A stretch of DNA of 9,276 bases from JBOHER01 sp050701115 (GCA_050701115.1 JBOHER010000460.1:1-9276), one strand, 5' to 3'; shown: positions 1-6,488, counted from the first letter of the stretch. Notes: a model not told the origin generated them from the sequence alone. Translations and numbers: made by a program.

Positions 1-1854
1 CGCCAGGAGTTCGACAACATGCAGGCACCGTCGGTCGGCGGCGTGCGGTTGCCGCGCGGCTCCGGCGAGGTCATCCGGCTGCCGCGTGGCGCTTCGCTGA
101 CCGACTTCGCCGAGAAGATCAACGCCAACCCGGCCTCGCTGGTGGAGGTGCTGTTCCACCTCGGTGAAATGGTCACCGCGACCCAGTCGGTCCCCGAGGA
201 CGTGCTCGAGCTGCTCGGCTCCGAGATGAACTACAACGTCCAGGTGGTCAGCCCGGAGGAGGAGGATCGCGAGCTGCTCGAGTCCTTCGACATCACCTTC
301 GGCGAGGACGCGGGGGATGAGGAAGATCTGCAGGTCAGGCCGCCGGTCGTGACCGTGATGGGTCACGTCGACCACGGTAAGACCCGTCTGCTGGACACCA
401 TCCGTAAGGCCAAGGTCGCCGAGGGTGAGGCCGGTGGCATCACCCAGCACATCGGTGCCTACCAGGTGGATACCGAGCTCGAGGGCGTACCTCGGCTGAT
501 CACCTTCATCGACACCCCTGGTCACGAGGCGTTCACCGCCATGCGTGCCCGTGGTGCCACGTCCACCGACATCGCGGTCATCGTGGTCGCAGCCGACGAC
601 GGTGTGATGCCGCAGACAGTGGAGGCGATCAACCACGCACAGGCGGCGAAAGCGCCGATCGTGGTCGCGGTGAACAAGATCGACAAGGAAGGTGCGAACC
701 CGCAGAAGATCCGTCAGCAGCTCACCGAGTACGGACTGGTCGCCGAGGAGTACGGCGGCGAAACCATGTTCGTGGACATCTCCGCGAAGCAGAACATCAA
801 CATCGATGGTCTGCTGGAGGCGATCCTGCTGACCGCCGATGCCGCGCTCGACCTGCGGGCCAACCCCGATATGGAAGCCCAGGGTGTGGCGATCGAGGCA
901 CACCTTGACCGCGGTCGTGGTCCGGTGGCGACCGTACTGGTCAAGCGTGGAACGCTGCGGGTCGGCGACTCGGTCGTGGCCGGTGACGCCTATGGTCGTG
1001 TTCGCCGGATGGTCGACGAGCACAACGAGGACGTGCTGGAGGCGACCCCGTCGCGGCCGGTGCAGGTCATCGGGTTCACCTCGGTGCCCGGTGCGGGCGA
1101 CACGTTCCTCGTCGTCGAGGAGGACAGGACCGCCCGGCAGATCGCCGAGCGTCGTCAGGCCCGGATCCGGGCCGCGGCGAACGCTCAGAAGCGCAAGCGG
1201 ATCAGCCTGGAGGACCTGGACTCCGCGCTCAAGGAGACCAGCCAGCTCAACCTGATCATCAAGGGTGACAACTCGGGTACCGTCGAGGCGCTCGAAGACG
1301 CCCTGATGAAGCTGGATGTCGGTGAGGACGTCGAGCTGCGGGTCATCCACCGTGGCGTCGGTGCGATCACCGAGGGCGACATCAACCTGGCGATCGCCGA
1401 CAACGTCATCGTGCTGGGCTTCAACGTGCGCGCGGAAGGCAAGGCCACCGAGATGGCCAACCGCGAGGGCGTCGATGTCCGCTACTACACGGTGATCTAC
1501 CAGGCGATCGACGAGATCGAGAACGCGCTCAAGGGCTTGCTCAAGCCGGAGTACGAAGAGGTTGAGCTGGGCAGGGCCGAAGTCCGTGAGGTCTTCAAGT
1601 CCTCCAAGCACGGCACCATCGCCGGTTGTCTTGTCACGTCGGGCGAGATCCGCCGCAACGCCAAGGCCCGCCTGCTGCGGGACAACGTGGTGATCGCGGA
1701 GGACCTGCCGGTCTCCTCGCTGCGCCGGTTCAAGGACGACGTTGTCGAGGTGCGCGACGGGTTCGAGTGCGGTCTCACGCTCGGCAAGTACAGCGACATC
1801 AAGGTCGAGGACGTCGTCGAAACCTACGAGCAACGCGAGAAGCCGCGCGCGTAG
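1..1854 (+). CDS. infB: Translation initiation factor IF-2, 3' part (5' end outside the window)
   Basis: IF-2 is the GTPase that brings formyl-Met-tRNA to the 30S subunit and promotes 50S joining. The reading frame is open from base 1, giving 617 visible residues. The long N-terminal extension usual in actinobacterial IF-2 lies upstream, so the ATG at base 19 is internal. An IF2_N-type module comes first (visible residues about 25-75), followed by an acidic linker. The G domain then shows G1 GHVDHGKT (121-128), the switch segment GGITQHIG (from 145), G3 DTPGHE (171-176), G4 NKID (225-228) and G5 SAK (261-263). Arg directly after the P-loop (GKTRLLD) is, as I recall, common in actinobacterial IF-2. 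Domains II and III and the fMet-tRNA-binding C-terminal barrel follow, ending at TAG. All catalytic motifs are intact. It heads the block with DUF503 and rbfA. Identification is certain; only the 5' end is missing. Confidence 0.98.
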   Translation, partial: RQEFDNMQAPSVGGVRLPRGSGEVIRLPRGASLTDFAEKINANPASLVEVLFHLGEMVTATQSVPEDVLELLGSEMNYNVQVVSPEEEDRELLESFDITFGEDAGDEEDLQVRPPVVTVMGHVDHGKTRLLDTIRKAKVAEGEAGGITQHIGAYQVDTELEGVPRLITFIDTPGHEAFTAMRARGATSTDIAVIVVAADDGVMPQTVEAINHAQAAKAPIVVAVNKIDKEGANPQKIRQQLTEYGLVAEEYGGETMFVDISAKQNINIDGLLEAILLTADAALDLRANPDMEAQGVAIEAHLDRGRGPVATVLVKRGTLRVGDSVVAGDAYGRVRRMVDEHNEDVLEATPSRPVQVIGFTSVPGAGDTFLVVEEDRTARQIAERRQARIRAAANAQKRKRISLEDLDSALKETSQLNLIIKGDNSGTVEALEDALMKLDVGEDVELRVIHRGVGAITEGDINLAIADNVIVLGFNVRAEGKATEMANREGVDVRYYTVIYQAIDEIENALKGLLKPEYEEVELGRAEVREVFKSSKHGTIAGCLVTSGEIRRNAKARLLRDNVVIAEDLPVSSLRRFKDDVVEVRDGFECGLTLGKYSDIKVEDVVETYEQREKPRA

Positions 1855-1865
1855 AACGCAGAGGT

Positions 1866-1927
1866 GCACTCTGGGTGTGGCTGGTATGTCTGCAAGTACT
1901 ACCAAGCCGCACCCAGAGCGCCGTTTT
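1866..1927 (+). terminator. Stem-loop between infB and the DUF503 gene, possible attenuator or terminator
   Basis: Twelve bases past the infB stop, bases 1869-1886 can pair with 1900-1918. This gives 18 pairs including one G-U (1878/1909) and one bulged A (1904), around a 13-base loop (1887-1899). Two more pairs (1866-1867 with 1920-1921) extend the stem past one mismatch. A short TTTT run lies at 1924-1927, so the geometry is that of an intrinsic terminator with a weak U-tract. As the downstream genes normally belong with infB, partial termination or an mRNA-processing or stability hairpin are alternatives. The structure is seen in the sequence; the function is inferred. Confidence 0.6.
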
Positions 1928-1949
1928 CTACTACCAGCTTGATGAGCCC

Positions 1950-2246
1950 ATGTATGTAGGTGCGCTCGAACTGGATGTCATGCTTGGCGACGTCCATTCG
2001 CTCAAGCAGAAGCGATCCCAGGTTCGTCCGGTGATCGCCGAACTGCGCAAACGGTTCGAGGTCGCTGTCGCCGAGGCAGGCCACCAGGACCTGCACCGGC
2101 GTGCGCTCATCGGGGTCTCCGCCGTCTCGGCGGATGCCCGGCATGTACGGGACGTGCTGGATGCCTGCGAGCGGCTGGTAGCCGGGCGTCCCGACCTGGA
2201 ACTGCTGTCCGTCCGCCGTCGGTGGCTGGGACCGGACGACGAATGA
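1950..2246 (+). CDS. DUF503 / YlxP-like small protein
   Basis: This 98-residue protein belongs to the DUF503 (PF04456) family, known in Firmicutes as YlxP. The family is small, cytoplasmic and has no settled biochemical role, but it recurs between infB and rbfA, suggesting a link to ribosome biogenesis or translation. The family pattern is clear: an N-terminal strand (YVGALELDV), the motif GDVHSLKQKRS (residues 13-23), a basic helix with ELRKRFEVAVAE, then a second half ending in a basic RRRW segment and an acidic tail. The ATG at 1950 is chosen because it opens directly into the conserved first strand; the frame stays open upstream only as read-through of infB sequence. No good Shine-Dalgarno is visible, so translation may depend on coupling or on the upstream hairpin region. 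Its TGA stop shares two bases with the first copy of the 72-bp repeat. Confidence 0.93.
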   Translation: MYVGALELDVMLGDVHSLKQKRSQVRPVIAELRKRFEVAVAEAGHQDLHRRALIGVSAVSADARHVRDVLDACERLVAGRPDLELLSVRRRWLGPDDE

Positions 2247-2316
2247 GATGAAGGCCGTGCGAGCATCGACCGAGCCCCAGCGAGGGAGGAGCGCGGCGCG
2301 GCCGGGAATCGAACTG
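2245..2316 (+). repeat. 72-bp direct repeat, copy 1
   Basis: Bases 2245-2316 are identical to 2325-2396 over all 72 positions, and identity breaks at both ends (T2244 against C2324, G2317 against A2397). The unit starts GAGATGAAGG and ends ATCGAACTG. It contains the run CGAGGGAGGAG, which resembles a Shine-Dalgarno, and an internal inverted repeat: GGCCGTGC (2253-2260) can pair with GCGCGGCC (2296-2303) with one G-U. Copy 1 begins inside the TGA stop of the DUF503 gene. An 8-bp spacer (2317-2324) containing the palindrome GGCGCC separates the copies. Identity is read directly. Whether the unit is dispersed in the genome cannot be seen here. Confidence 0.97.
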
Positions 2317-2331
2317 GAGGCGCCGAGATGA
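2248..2331 (+). other. 27-codon mini reading frame in repeat copy 1
   Basis: An ATG one base after the DUF503 stop (TGA then G then ATG) opens a frame beginning MKAVRASTEPQRGR and ending in TGA at 2329-2331. That stop overlaps the ATG of the next mini frame as ATGA. The arrangement would allow translational coupling, but there is no conservation or codon evidence. It may be a chance consequence of the repeat, and I do not claim a real gene. Confidence 0.2.
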
Positions 2332-2396
2332 AGGCCGTGCGAGCATCGACCGAGCCCCAGCGAGGGAGGAGCGCGGCGCGGCCGGGAATCGAACTG
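2325..2396 (+). repeat. 72-bp direct repeat, copy 2
   Basis: This is a perfect second copy of 2245-2316 at an exact 80-bp period. It has the same internal inverted repeat: GGCCGTGC at 2333-2340 with GCGCGGCC at 2376-2383. It ends 12 bases before the rbfA Shine-Dalgarno (2409-2415), so it forms most of the rbfA leader if the genes are cotranscribed. The absence of any divergence implies recent duplication, gene conversion, or strong sequence constraint. Confidence 0.97.
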
Positions 2397-2432
2397 ACGA
2401 CCGAGTACGAGGAGGTGCGCTGTGGCGGATAA
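2328..2432 (+). other. 34-codon mini reading frame in repeat copy 2, overlapping the rbfA start
   Basis: The frame begins with the same 23 residues as the frame in copy 1, since both lie in the repeat. It then diverges, reads through the rbfA Shine-Dalgarno, and stops at TAA 2430-2432, eleven bases into the overlap with rbfA (GTG at 2422). If translated, it would deliver terminating ribosomes onto the rbfA start. Expression is not shown by the sequence. Confidence 0.2.
2409..2415 (+). promoter_or_regulatory. Shine-Dalgarno of rbfA
   Basis: GAGGAGG lies six bases before the GTG at 2422 and fixes that codon as the rbfA start. It is the only strong ribosome binding site in the infB to rbfA stretch. 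Confidence 0.85.
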
Positions 2433-2871
2433 CGCTCGCGCGCGCAGGTTGGCCAAGCGGATCGGACAGATCGTCGCGTCCGCGATCGAACACGAGGTCA
2501 AGGACCCACGGCTCGGCAACGTCACGATCACCGACGCCAAGATCACCGGTGACCTGCGTGATGCCACGGTGTACTACACGGTGCTGGGCGAGCGCATCGA
2601 CTCCGCACCGGATCTCGCTGGGGCTGCGGCAGCGCTGGAGTCCGCGCGTGGAGTGCTGCGCAGCAAGGTCGGCGCGGGCACAGGCGTGCGGTACACGCCG
2701 ACGCTGACCTTCGTCGCGGACAGCATGCCGGAGGACGCCCGCCGAATCGATGAGCTCCTGGCCAAGGCGCGGGATGCCGACGCGGAGGTCGCGCGCAGGG
2801 CGACCGGCGCGAAACACGCGGGTGACGCGGACCCCTACCGCAGGGAAGACGAGGACGACGACCTGCGCTGA
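2422..2871 (+). CDS. rbfA: 30S ribosome-binding factor A
   Basis: RbfA binds the immature 30S subunit near the 16S rRNA 5' helix and is needed for late 30S maturation and for growth in the cold. The 149-residue product has the single KH-like domain of the family. It opens with an RARRLAKRIGQIVASAI helix, then the signature KDPRLGNVTIT (residues 28-38), ITGDLRDATVYYTVLG (41-56), and the closing RYTPTLTFVADSMPEDARRIDELL block (90-113). A short tail with GDADPYR and an acidic DEDDD stretch is, from memory, typical of actinobacterial RbfA. The GTG start is chosen for the GAGGAGG ribosome binding site and because the N-terminus matches family length. The leader is unusual in being formed largely by the 72-bp repeat. 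The next gene is convergent with a 39-bp gap, so transcription of the infB block probably ends here. Confidence 0.97.
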   Translation: MADNARARRLAKRIGQIVASAIEHEVKDPRLGNVTITDAKITGDLRDATVYYTVLGERIDSAPDLAGAAAALESARGVLRSKVGAGTGVRYTPTLTFVADSMPEDARRIDELLAKARDADAEVARRATGAKHAGDADPYRREDEDDDLR

Positions 2872-2910
2872 CTGGGCCATTCAGTGCAGCCCGACGCCCC
2901 CAAAGCGCCC

Positions 2911-3957
2911 TCACGACGGCTTGGACGCGACGATCAGGTCACGGATGATGGCCTGATCGACGCGGTGACCGAACTGCTCGAAGGGGCCGCCCTCGCGCAC
3001 CTCGAGCCCGCTACGCCGGAGGATGCCGGCCAGTTCTGCGCGCGGCAGCACATGGGTGTTCCATGAGATGCCGATCGCGCCGCCGTCCCGCAGCACGCGG
3101 GTCCACACCGGGACGGCGGCGGCAAGGAGATCCCGTGGGCTGCGCGCCAGACTCGCGTCCTGCACCCGGTGGCTGCCGTGCTGCACGCCGTAGGGAGCAT
3201 CCGCGACGATGAGGTCGAACGAGCCCGCCGGGAACATCTCGTCAGTAGTGAGGGTGTCGGCCGCGCGGTAGGCCACGGTCCGGACCTCGCCTGCCTTGTA
3301 TTCCTCTTTGCTTGCCGCGTAAGAAATGTCCAGTCGACGGCCGAGCCGGACCTTGTTCCGGCGCAGCGTCCCCGACTCGGCGGAATGCTTGAGTCGCTTG
3401 TTCTTCAGCCAGGTCTTGATGAAACGTTCGTAGGCGTCGAAGTCCTTGCCGTCGACATCCACCCCGGCGCTGTCGAAGCCGTACATCATCGCCTGATTGA
3501 GCGTGGTTCCCCTGCCGCACAACGGATCCAGCAGCCGGAGCGGTCGGCTTACCATCGCGCGGGGCTCGTCCATCGTCATGCAGGTGACGTTGACGAGCAA
3601 CTTGGTGAACAACTCGTTGGTCTTGCCGACATACTTCTGAATAGTCAGCAGGTCGGAGTCGAAACGATCGAGCGGCGCGAGCGGGACGGGCTTGAGCAGC
3701 CCATCCGGCGCGCATTCGAACAGGGCGTACAGCGATGACGTGTTGGATAGCAGCGCGATGTCGCTGTCGTGCAACGGGTCCGGCGTGCGGAAGGCGAGGT
3801 AGTCCACTCCACCCAGGCGGACTTCGCCGATGTCGCTGAGTTTCCCGCCCAGTGCGGTGTCGCTGAACACCGCGAGCTCCGCCCGCAGCAGCCGGCGCGA
3901 CGATTCGGCGTACACCCGGTTCGCTGCCGGGAAGATCAGGATCACGTAGTCGGTCAT
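2911..3957 (-). CDS. TRM11-like SAM-dependent methyltransferase
   Basis: This 348-residue protein is a class I SAM-dependent methyltransferase resembling the Trm11/UPF0020 group, whose characterised members N-methylate guanosines in tRNA or rRNA. SAM-binding motif I is LLDPLCGRGTT (142-152), followed by an acidic strand end (AGVDVD, 164-169). The catalytic motif IV is DAPYG (253-257), a variant of the (D/N)PPY of amino-methyltransferases in which the first Pro is Ala. A basic stretch (KTWLKNKRLK, 181-190) and a further basic segment at 198-210 lie between the motifs and could contact nucleic acid. The first 130 residues do not show a THUMP domain I can recognise, so substrate delivery may differ from archaeal and eukaryotic Trm11. 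The ATG at 3957 begins a family-like MTDYVILIFP strand, with only a weak ribosome binding site. It sits against the grain between rbfA and nrnA. The RNA substrate is inferred; DNA or protein cannot be excluded. Confidence 0.88.
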   Translation of the reverse strand: MTDYVILIFPAANRVYAESSRRLLRAELAVFSDTALGGKLSDIGEVRLGGVDYLAFRTPDPLHDSDIALLSNTSSLYALFECAPDGLLKPVPLAPLDRFDSDLLTIQKYVGKTNELFTKLLVNVTCMTMDEPRAMVSRPLRLLDPLCGRGTTLNQAMMYGFDSAGVDVDGKDFDAYERFIKTWLKNKRLKHSAESGTLRRNKVRLGRRLDISYAASKEEYKAGEVRTVAYRAADTLTTDEMFPAGSFDLIVADAPYGVQHGSHRVQDASLARSPRDLLAAAVPVWTRVLRDGGAIGISWNTHVLPRAELAGILRRSGLEVREGGPFEQFGHRVDQAIIRDLIVASKPS

Positions 3958-3993
3958 GGCGGGCTTTCGTGGACGGGACGCGAGTAGCGGCCG

Positions 3994-3999
3994 ATGTTA
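3994..3999 (-). promoter_or_regulatory. Possible -10 element for the TRM11-like gene
   Basis: On the minus strand TAACAT (TANNNT form) lies about 36 bases upstream of the ATG at 3957. No convincing -35 is visible, as is common for actinobacterial promoters. This is weak evidence on its own, but the divergent gap is only about 85 bases and must hold promoters for both genes. Confidence 0.3.
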
Positions 4000-4029
4000 G
4001 CGCGCGCGCAGGCTGTCGGCACGGTCGCG

Positions 4030-4035
4030 TAACTT
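4030..4035 (+). promoter_or_regulatory. Probable -10 element for a leaderless nrnA transcript
   Basis: TAACTT (TANNNT form) ends seven bases before the GTG at 4043. This spacing places the transcription start on the start codon itself, the layout of leaderless mRNAs that are common in Actinobacteria. It fits the lack of any Shine-Dalgarno before 4043. No -35 match is seen. Confidence 0.5.
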
Positions 4036-4042
4036 GCCAGGT

Positions 4043-5062
4043 GTGAACACCTCTCAGGTCAGCGAAGTGGACCAGGCCGCGGCCCTGCTGCGTTCGGCGA
4101 CCGACGTCACGCTGCTCGGTCACATCAACCCGGACGCCGATGCGTTGGGTAGTGCGCTCGCGCTCGGTATCGCGTTGCGGCAGCGTGGCGCGCGAGTCCG
4201 GGTCAGTTTCGCCGAGCCGGCCCACACACCGGAATCGTTGCGCGGCCTGGACACGGCCGGCCTGATCGTGTCCCCGGCGCGGTTGCCGGGCCACGATCCA
4301 CTGCTGGTCGTGGTGGACACGCCGAGCCTCGCGCGGCTCGGCGCGCTGGGTCGACGGGTGCGGGCGACGGTAGCGGCGGGCGGCGCCGTGCTGGTGGTCG
4401 ATCATCACGCGTCCAACACCCGCTTCGGCACGCACCACGTGGTAGACACCAGCGCTGAGGCAAGCGCGGTGCTTGCGCTGCGCATCCTCGATGCGATGGA
4501 CCATGAACTGGACGAGGCGATCGCCAGCTGCCTGTATGCCGGTGTGGTCACCGACACCAGCTCATTCCGACGGGCTGGCCCGCACACGCATCAGATGGCC
4601 GCGCGGCTGGTCGAGGCGGGAGCGAACCCCGAGAAGCTGGGCCGCGAGCTCATGGATGAGCATCCCTTCGCCTGGTTGCCGATGCTGGCCGATGTGCTCG
4701 CGACCGCGCGGTTGGAGCCGGACGCGGCACGTGGGCTGGGCCTGGTACACGCGGTAGTCACCCGGGAGCTCGCTGCCTCGGTGCGGGTTGAAGAGGTGGA
4801 GAGCGTGATCGACGTGGTGCGGTCGACTACCGAGGCGGAGGTGGCGCTCGTGCTCAAGGAGCTGCCTGCCCGTGGGAGCGGGCGGCGGTGGTCGGTGTCG
4901 CTGCGGGCGAAGAGCCGGCTTGACGTGTCGGTGGCGGCACAGAGCCTGGGCGGAGGAGGCCATCGGCTGGCATCGGGATGCACGCTCGAGGGCACCGCCG
5001 AGGATGCGCTGGCCATGCTGCGGACCGCGCTGAACGAGGCCCCGCTGCTGTGCGTGCGGTGA
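4043..5062 (+). CDS. nrnA: DHH/DHHA1 phosphoesterase NrnA (oligoribonuclease, pAp phosphatase)
   Basis: NrnA-type enzymes are Mn-dependent cytoplasmic phosphoesterases that degrade 2-5 nt RNAs from the ends and dephosphorylate pAp. Mycobacterial homologues (Rv2837c/CnpB) also act on c-di-AMP and related linear dinucleotides. The 339-residue product has all DHH metal ligands: GHINPDADALGS (26-37), VVDTPS (90-95), the DHH triad at 120-122 and TDTSSF (170-175). It also has the DHHA1 substrate-binding motif GGGGHRLASG (303-312). GTG at 4043 is preferred because the -10-like TAACTT is positioned for leaderless transcription. A TTG three codons upstream (4034) would overlap that hexamer and has no ribosome binding site. 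nrnA usually follows rbfA directly in actinobacteria; here a minus-strand methyltransferase gene separates them, so it needs its own promoter. It overlaps dinF and is probably cotranscribed with it. Confidence 0.96.
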   Translation: MNTSQVSEVDQAAALLRSATDVTLLGHINPDADALGSALALGIALRQRGARVRVSFAEPAHTPESLRGLDTAGLIVSPARLPGHDPLLVVVDTPSLARLGALGRRVRATVAAGGAVLVVDHHASNTRFGTHHVVDTSAEASAVLALRILDAMDHELDEAIASCLYAGVVTDTSSFRRAGPHTHQMAARLVEAGANPEKLGRELMDEHPFAWLPMLADVLATARLEPDAARGLGLVHAVVTRELAASVRVEEVESVIDVVRSTTEAEVALVLKELPARGSGRRWSVSLRAKSRLDVSVAAQSLGGGGHRLASGCTLEGTAEDALAMLRTALNEAPLLCVR

Positions 5063-6372
5063 CCGGCGGTCCAGCCCAGACGGTGTCGGCCCGGCGGGTG
5101 TTCGGGCTGGCGGTGCCCGCGCTCGGGGTGCTCGCCGCCGAACCGCTGTACGTCCTGGTCGACACCGCCGTTGTGGGGCATCTCGGCGTTCTGCCGTTGG
5201 CCGGGTTGGCTGTCGGTGGTGTGGTGCTCTCCCAGGTCGCGGCCCAGCTGACGTTCCTCTCCTACGGCACGACAGCTCGGACGGCGCGCTTGCACGGGGC
5301 GGGCCGACGGGTGGAGGCGGTCGCCGAGGGGGTGCAGGCGACCTGGCTGGCGGTGGCCGTCGGTCTGGTCGTGCTGGTGGCCGGCCAATTGCTGGCCTGG
5401 CCGATCGCGCGGGCGCTTGCCGGGGATGGTGCGATCGCGGCCGAGGCGGTGTCGTGGTTGCGGATCGCGTTGTTCGGGGCGCCGCTGATCCTGATCACGA
5501 TGGCAGGTAATGGCTGGATGCGCGGGGTCCAGGACACCATGCGCCCACTGCGCTATGTGCTGGCGGGCAACGGCATCTCGGCCGTGTTGTGTCCGGCGTT
5601 GGTGTACGGCGCGGGCTGGGGGCTGGAAGGCTCCGCGGTCGCCAATGTCGTCGCGCAGCTGATCTCGGCCGCGATGTTCGTGCGGGCGCTGGTCCGGGAA
5701 CGGGTGCCGTTGCGGCCCCGGCCCGCGGTGATGCGTGCGCAGTTGGTGCTCGGCCGCGACCTCGTGCTGCGCAGCCTGGCGTTCCAGGCGTGCTTCCTGT
5801 CCGCGGCCGCGGTCGCCGCCCGCACCTCGGCGGAAGCCGTCGGTGCGCACCAGATCGTGCTGCAGCTGTGGGTGTTCCTCTCCCTGGTGCTCGATTCGAT
5901 CGCGATCGCCGCCCAATCGCTGGTCGGCGCGGCCTTGGGCGCTCGGTCGGCCGATGCGGCGAAGGTGATCGCCAGGAAGGTCACCGGCTACGGGCTCGCG
6001 CTCGGCTGCGTGCTGTGCCTTATCTTCGCCGTGGTGTCAGGCGTGCTGCCGCGTGCGTTCACCTCCGATGCAGGCGTGCTGGCGGAGGTTCCGCACGCGT
6101 GGTGGTTCTTCGTAGCGCTGCAGCCGGTCGCCGGGGTGGTGTTCGCGCTCGACGGTGTCCTGCTCGGCGCCGGCGACGCCCGCTACCTGCGCACCTCCAC
6201 GCTGGCCAGTGCGGCGCTCGGCTTTCTTCCGCTGGTGTGGGCCTCCCTGGCGTTCTCCTGGGGGCTGGCGGGTATCTGGACGGGGCTGGCGGCGTTCATG
6301 GTGCTGCGCCTGGCAGCGGTGCTCGCCCGCTTGCGTTCGGGGCAGTGGGCGGTGGTCGGCGCGATCCGATAG
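5050..6372 (+). CDS. dinF: MATE family efflux transporter, DinF type
   Basis: MATE proteins export cationic or lipophilic compounds across the inner membrane in exchange for H+ or Na+. The DinF branch is linked in some bacteria to DNA-damage and oxidative-stress tolerance; the native substrate here is unknown. The 440-residue product is almost wholly hydrophobic with about 12 helices. It carries the conserved first-helix signature LAAEPLYVLVDTAVVGHLG (28-46), and a repeat-like second half that begins with LVLRSLAFQACFLSAAAVAARTS. The start is either GTG 5050, which has GAGG ten bases upstream, or GTG 5059, which overlaps the nrnA TGA as GTGA. Both give nearly the same protein, and I list the first. 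Overlap with nrnA implies translational coupling. A perfect 7-bp hairpin begins just two bases after the stop. Confidence 0.94.
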   Translation: MRAVTGGPAQTVSARRVFGLAVPALGVLAAEPLYVLVDTAVVGHLGVLPLAGLAVGGVVLSQVAAQLTFLSYGTTARTARLHGAGRRVEAVAEGVQATWLAVAVGLVVLVAGQLLAWPIARALAGDGAIAAEAVSWLRIALFGAPLILITMAGNGWMRGVQDTMRPLRYVLAGNGISAVLCPALVYGAGWGLEGSAVANVVAQLISAAMFVRALVRERVPLRPRPAVMRAQLVLGRDLVLRSLAFQACFLSAAAVAARTSAEAVGAHQIVLQLWVFLSLVLDSIAIAAQSLVGAALGARSADAAKVIARKVTGYGLALGCVLCLIFAVVSGVLPRAFTSDAGVLAEVPHAWWFFVALQPVAGVVFALDGVLLGAGDARYLRTSTLASAALGFLPLVWASLAFSWGLAGIWTGLAAFMVLRLAAVLARLRSGQWAVVGAIR

Positions 6373-6373
6373 G

Positions 6374-6392
6374 TCGATCGCCACTCGATCGA
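6374..6392 (+). terminator. Hairpin directly after dinF
   Basis: TCGATCG (6374-6380) pairs perfectly with CGATCGA (6386-6392) across a five-base loop, starting two bases after the dinF TAG. There is no U-tract, so it would be a U-less terminator or an mRNA 3'-end stabiliser of the nrnA-dinF transcript. GATCG-type words recur nearby, so chance pairing is possible. Confidence 0.4.
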
Positions 6393-6442
6393 AAGACGTG
6401 GTCGCGATCCGGTAACGGACTCGCCCGATCGAGCGCCTAGTA

Positions 6443-6461
6443 GGTGACGCCCTTCGTCACC
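6443..6461. promoter_or_regulatory. Perfect 7-bp inverted repeat, possible operator or hairpin
   Basis: GGTGACG (6443-6449) and CGTCACC (6455-6461) form a perfect inverted repeat around five bases. It lies about 80 bases before the scyD-like ATG, where a dimeric repressor site or a promoter-proximal hairpin would be expected. No promoter hexamers beside it are convincing. Confidence 0.35.
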
Positions 6462-6488
6462 GTGGCGAGCTCGGGGTCTTCACGGCGA

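Noticed and set aside
2301..2316. A tRNA gene or fragment on the minus strand
   Set aside because: Only a T-loop-like word is present; the 5' T stem, anticodon arm and acceptor pairing are missing.
2245..2396. CRISPR array
   Set aside because: There are only two copies, the unit is 72 bp, the spacer is 8 bp and no cas gene is present.
2107..2880. Minus-strand frames running across the 72-bp repeats and rbfA
   Set aside because: They are antisense to rbfA and part of DUF503, and the repeated peptide in them only reflects the DNA repeat.
2872..2910. Terminator between convergent rbfA and the methyltransferase gene
   Set aside because: Only a 4-bp stem (GGGC 2874-2877 with GCCC 2889-2892) could be drawn, without a U-run on either strand.
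4000..4009. Alternating GC run as a Z-DNA or regulatory element
   Set aside because: Ten bases of GC alternation are unremarkable in DNA of this composition.
4978..5049. Earlier start for dinF at 4978
   Set aside because: It would overlap nrnA by 85 bases and add a non-hydrophobic Arg/Ala-rich tail absent from MATE proteins; GTG 5050 or 5059 fits better.
4591..5916. Long open frame on the minus strand across nrnA and dinF (441 codons), and similar ones at 3242-4504 and 8081-9094
   Set aside because: They lie antisense to clearly conserved genes, have low-complexity Arg/His/Gln/Pro-rich products and no domain; such frames arise from GC-rich third positions.
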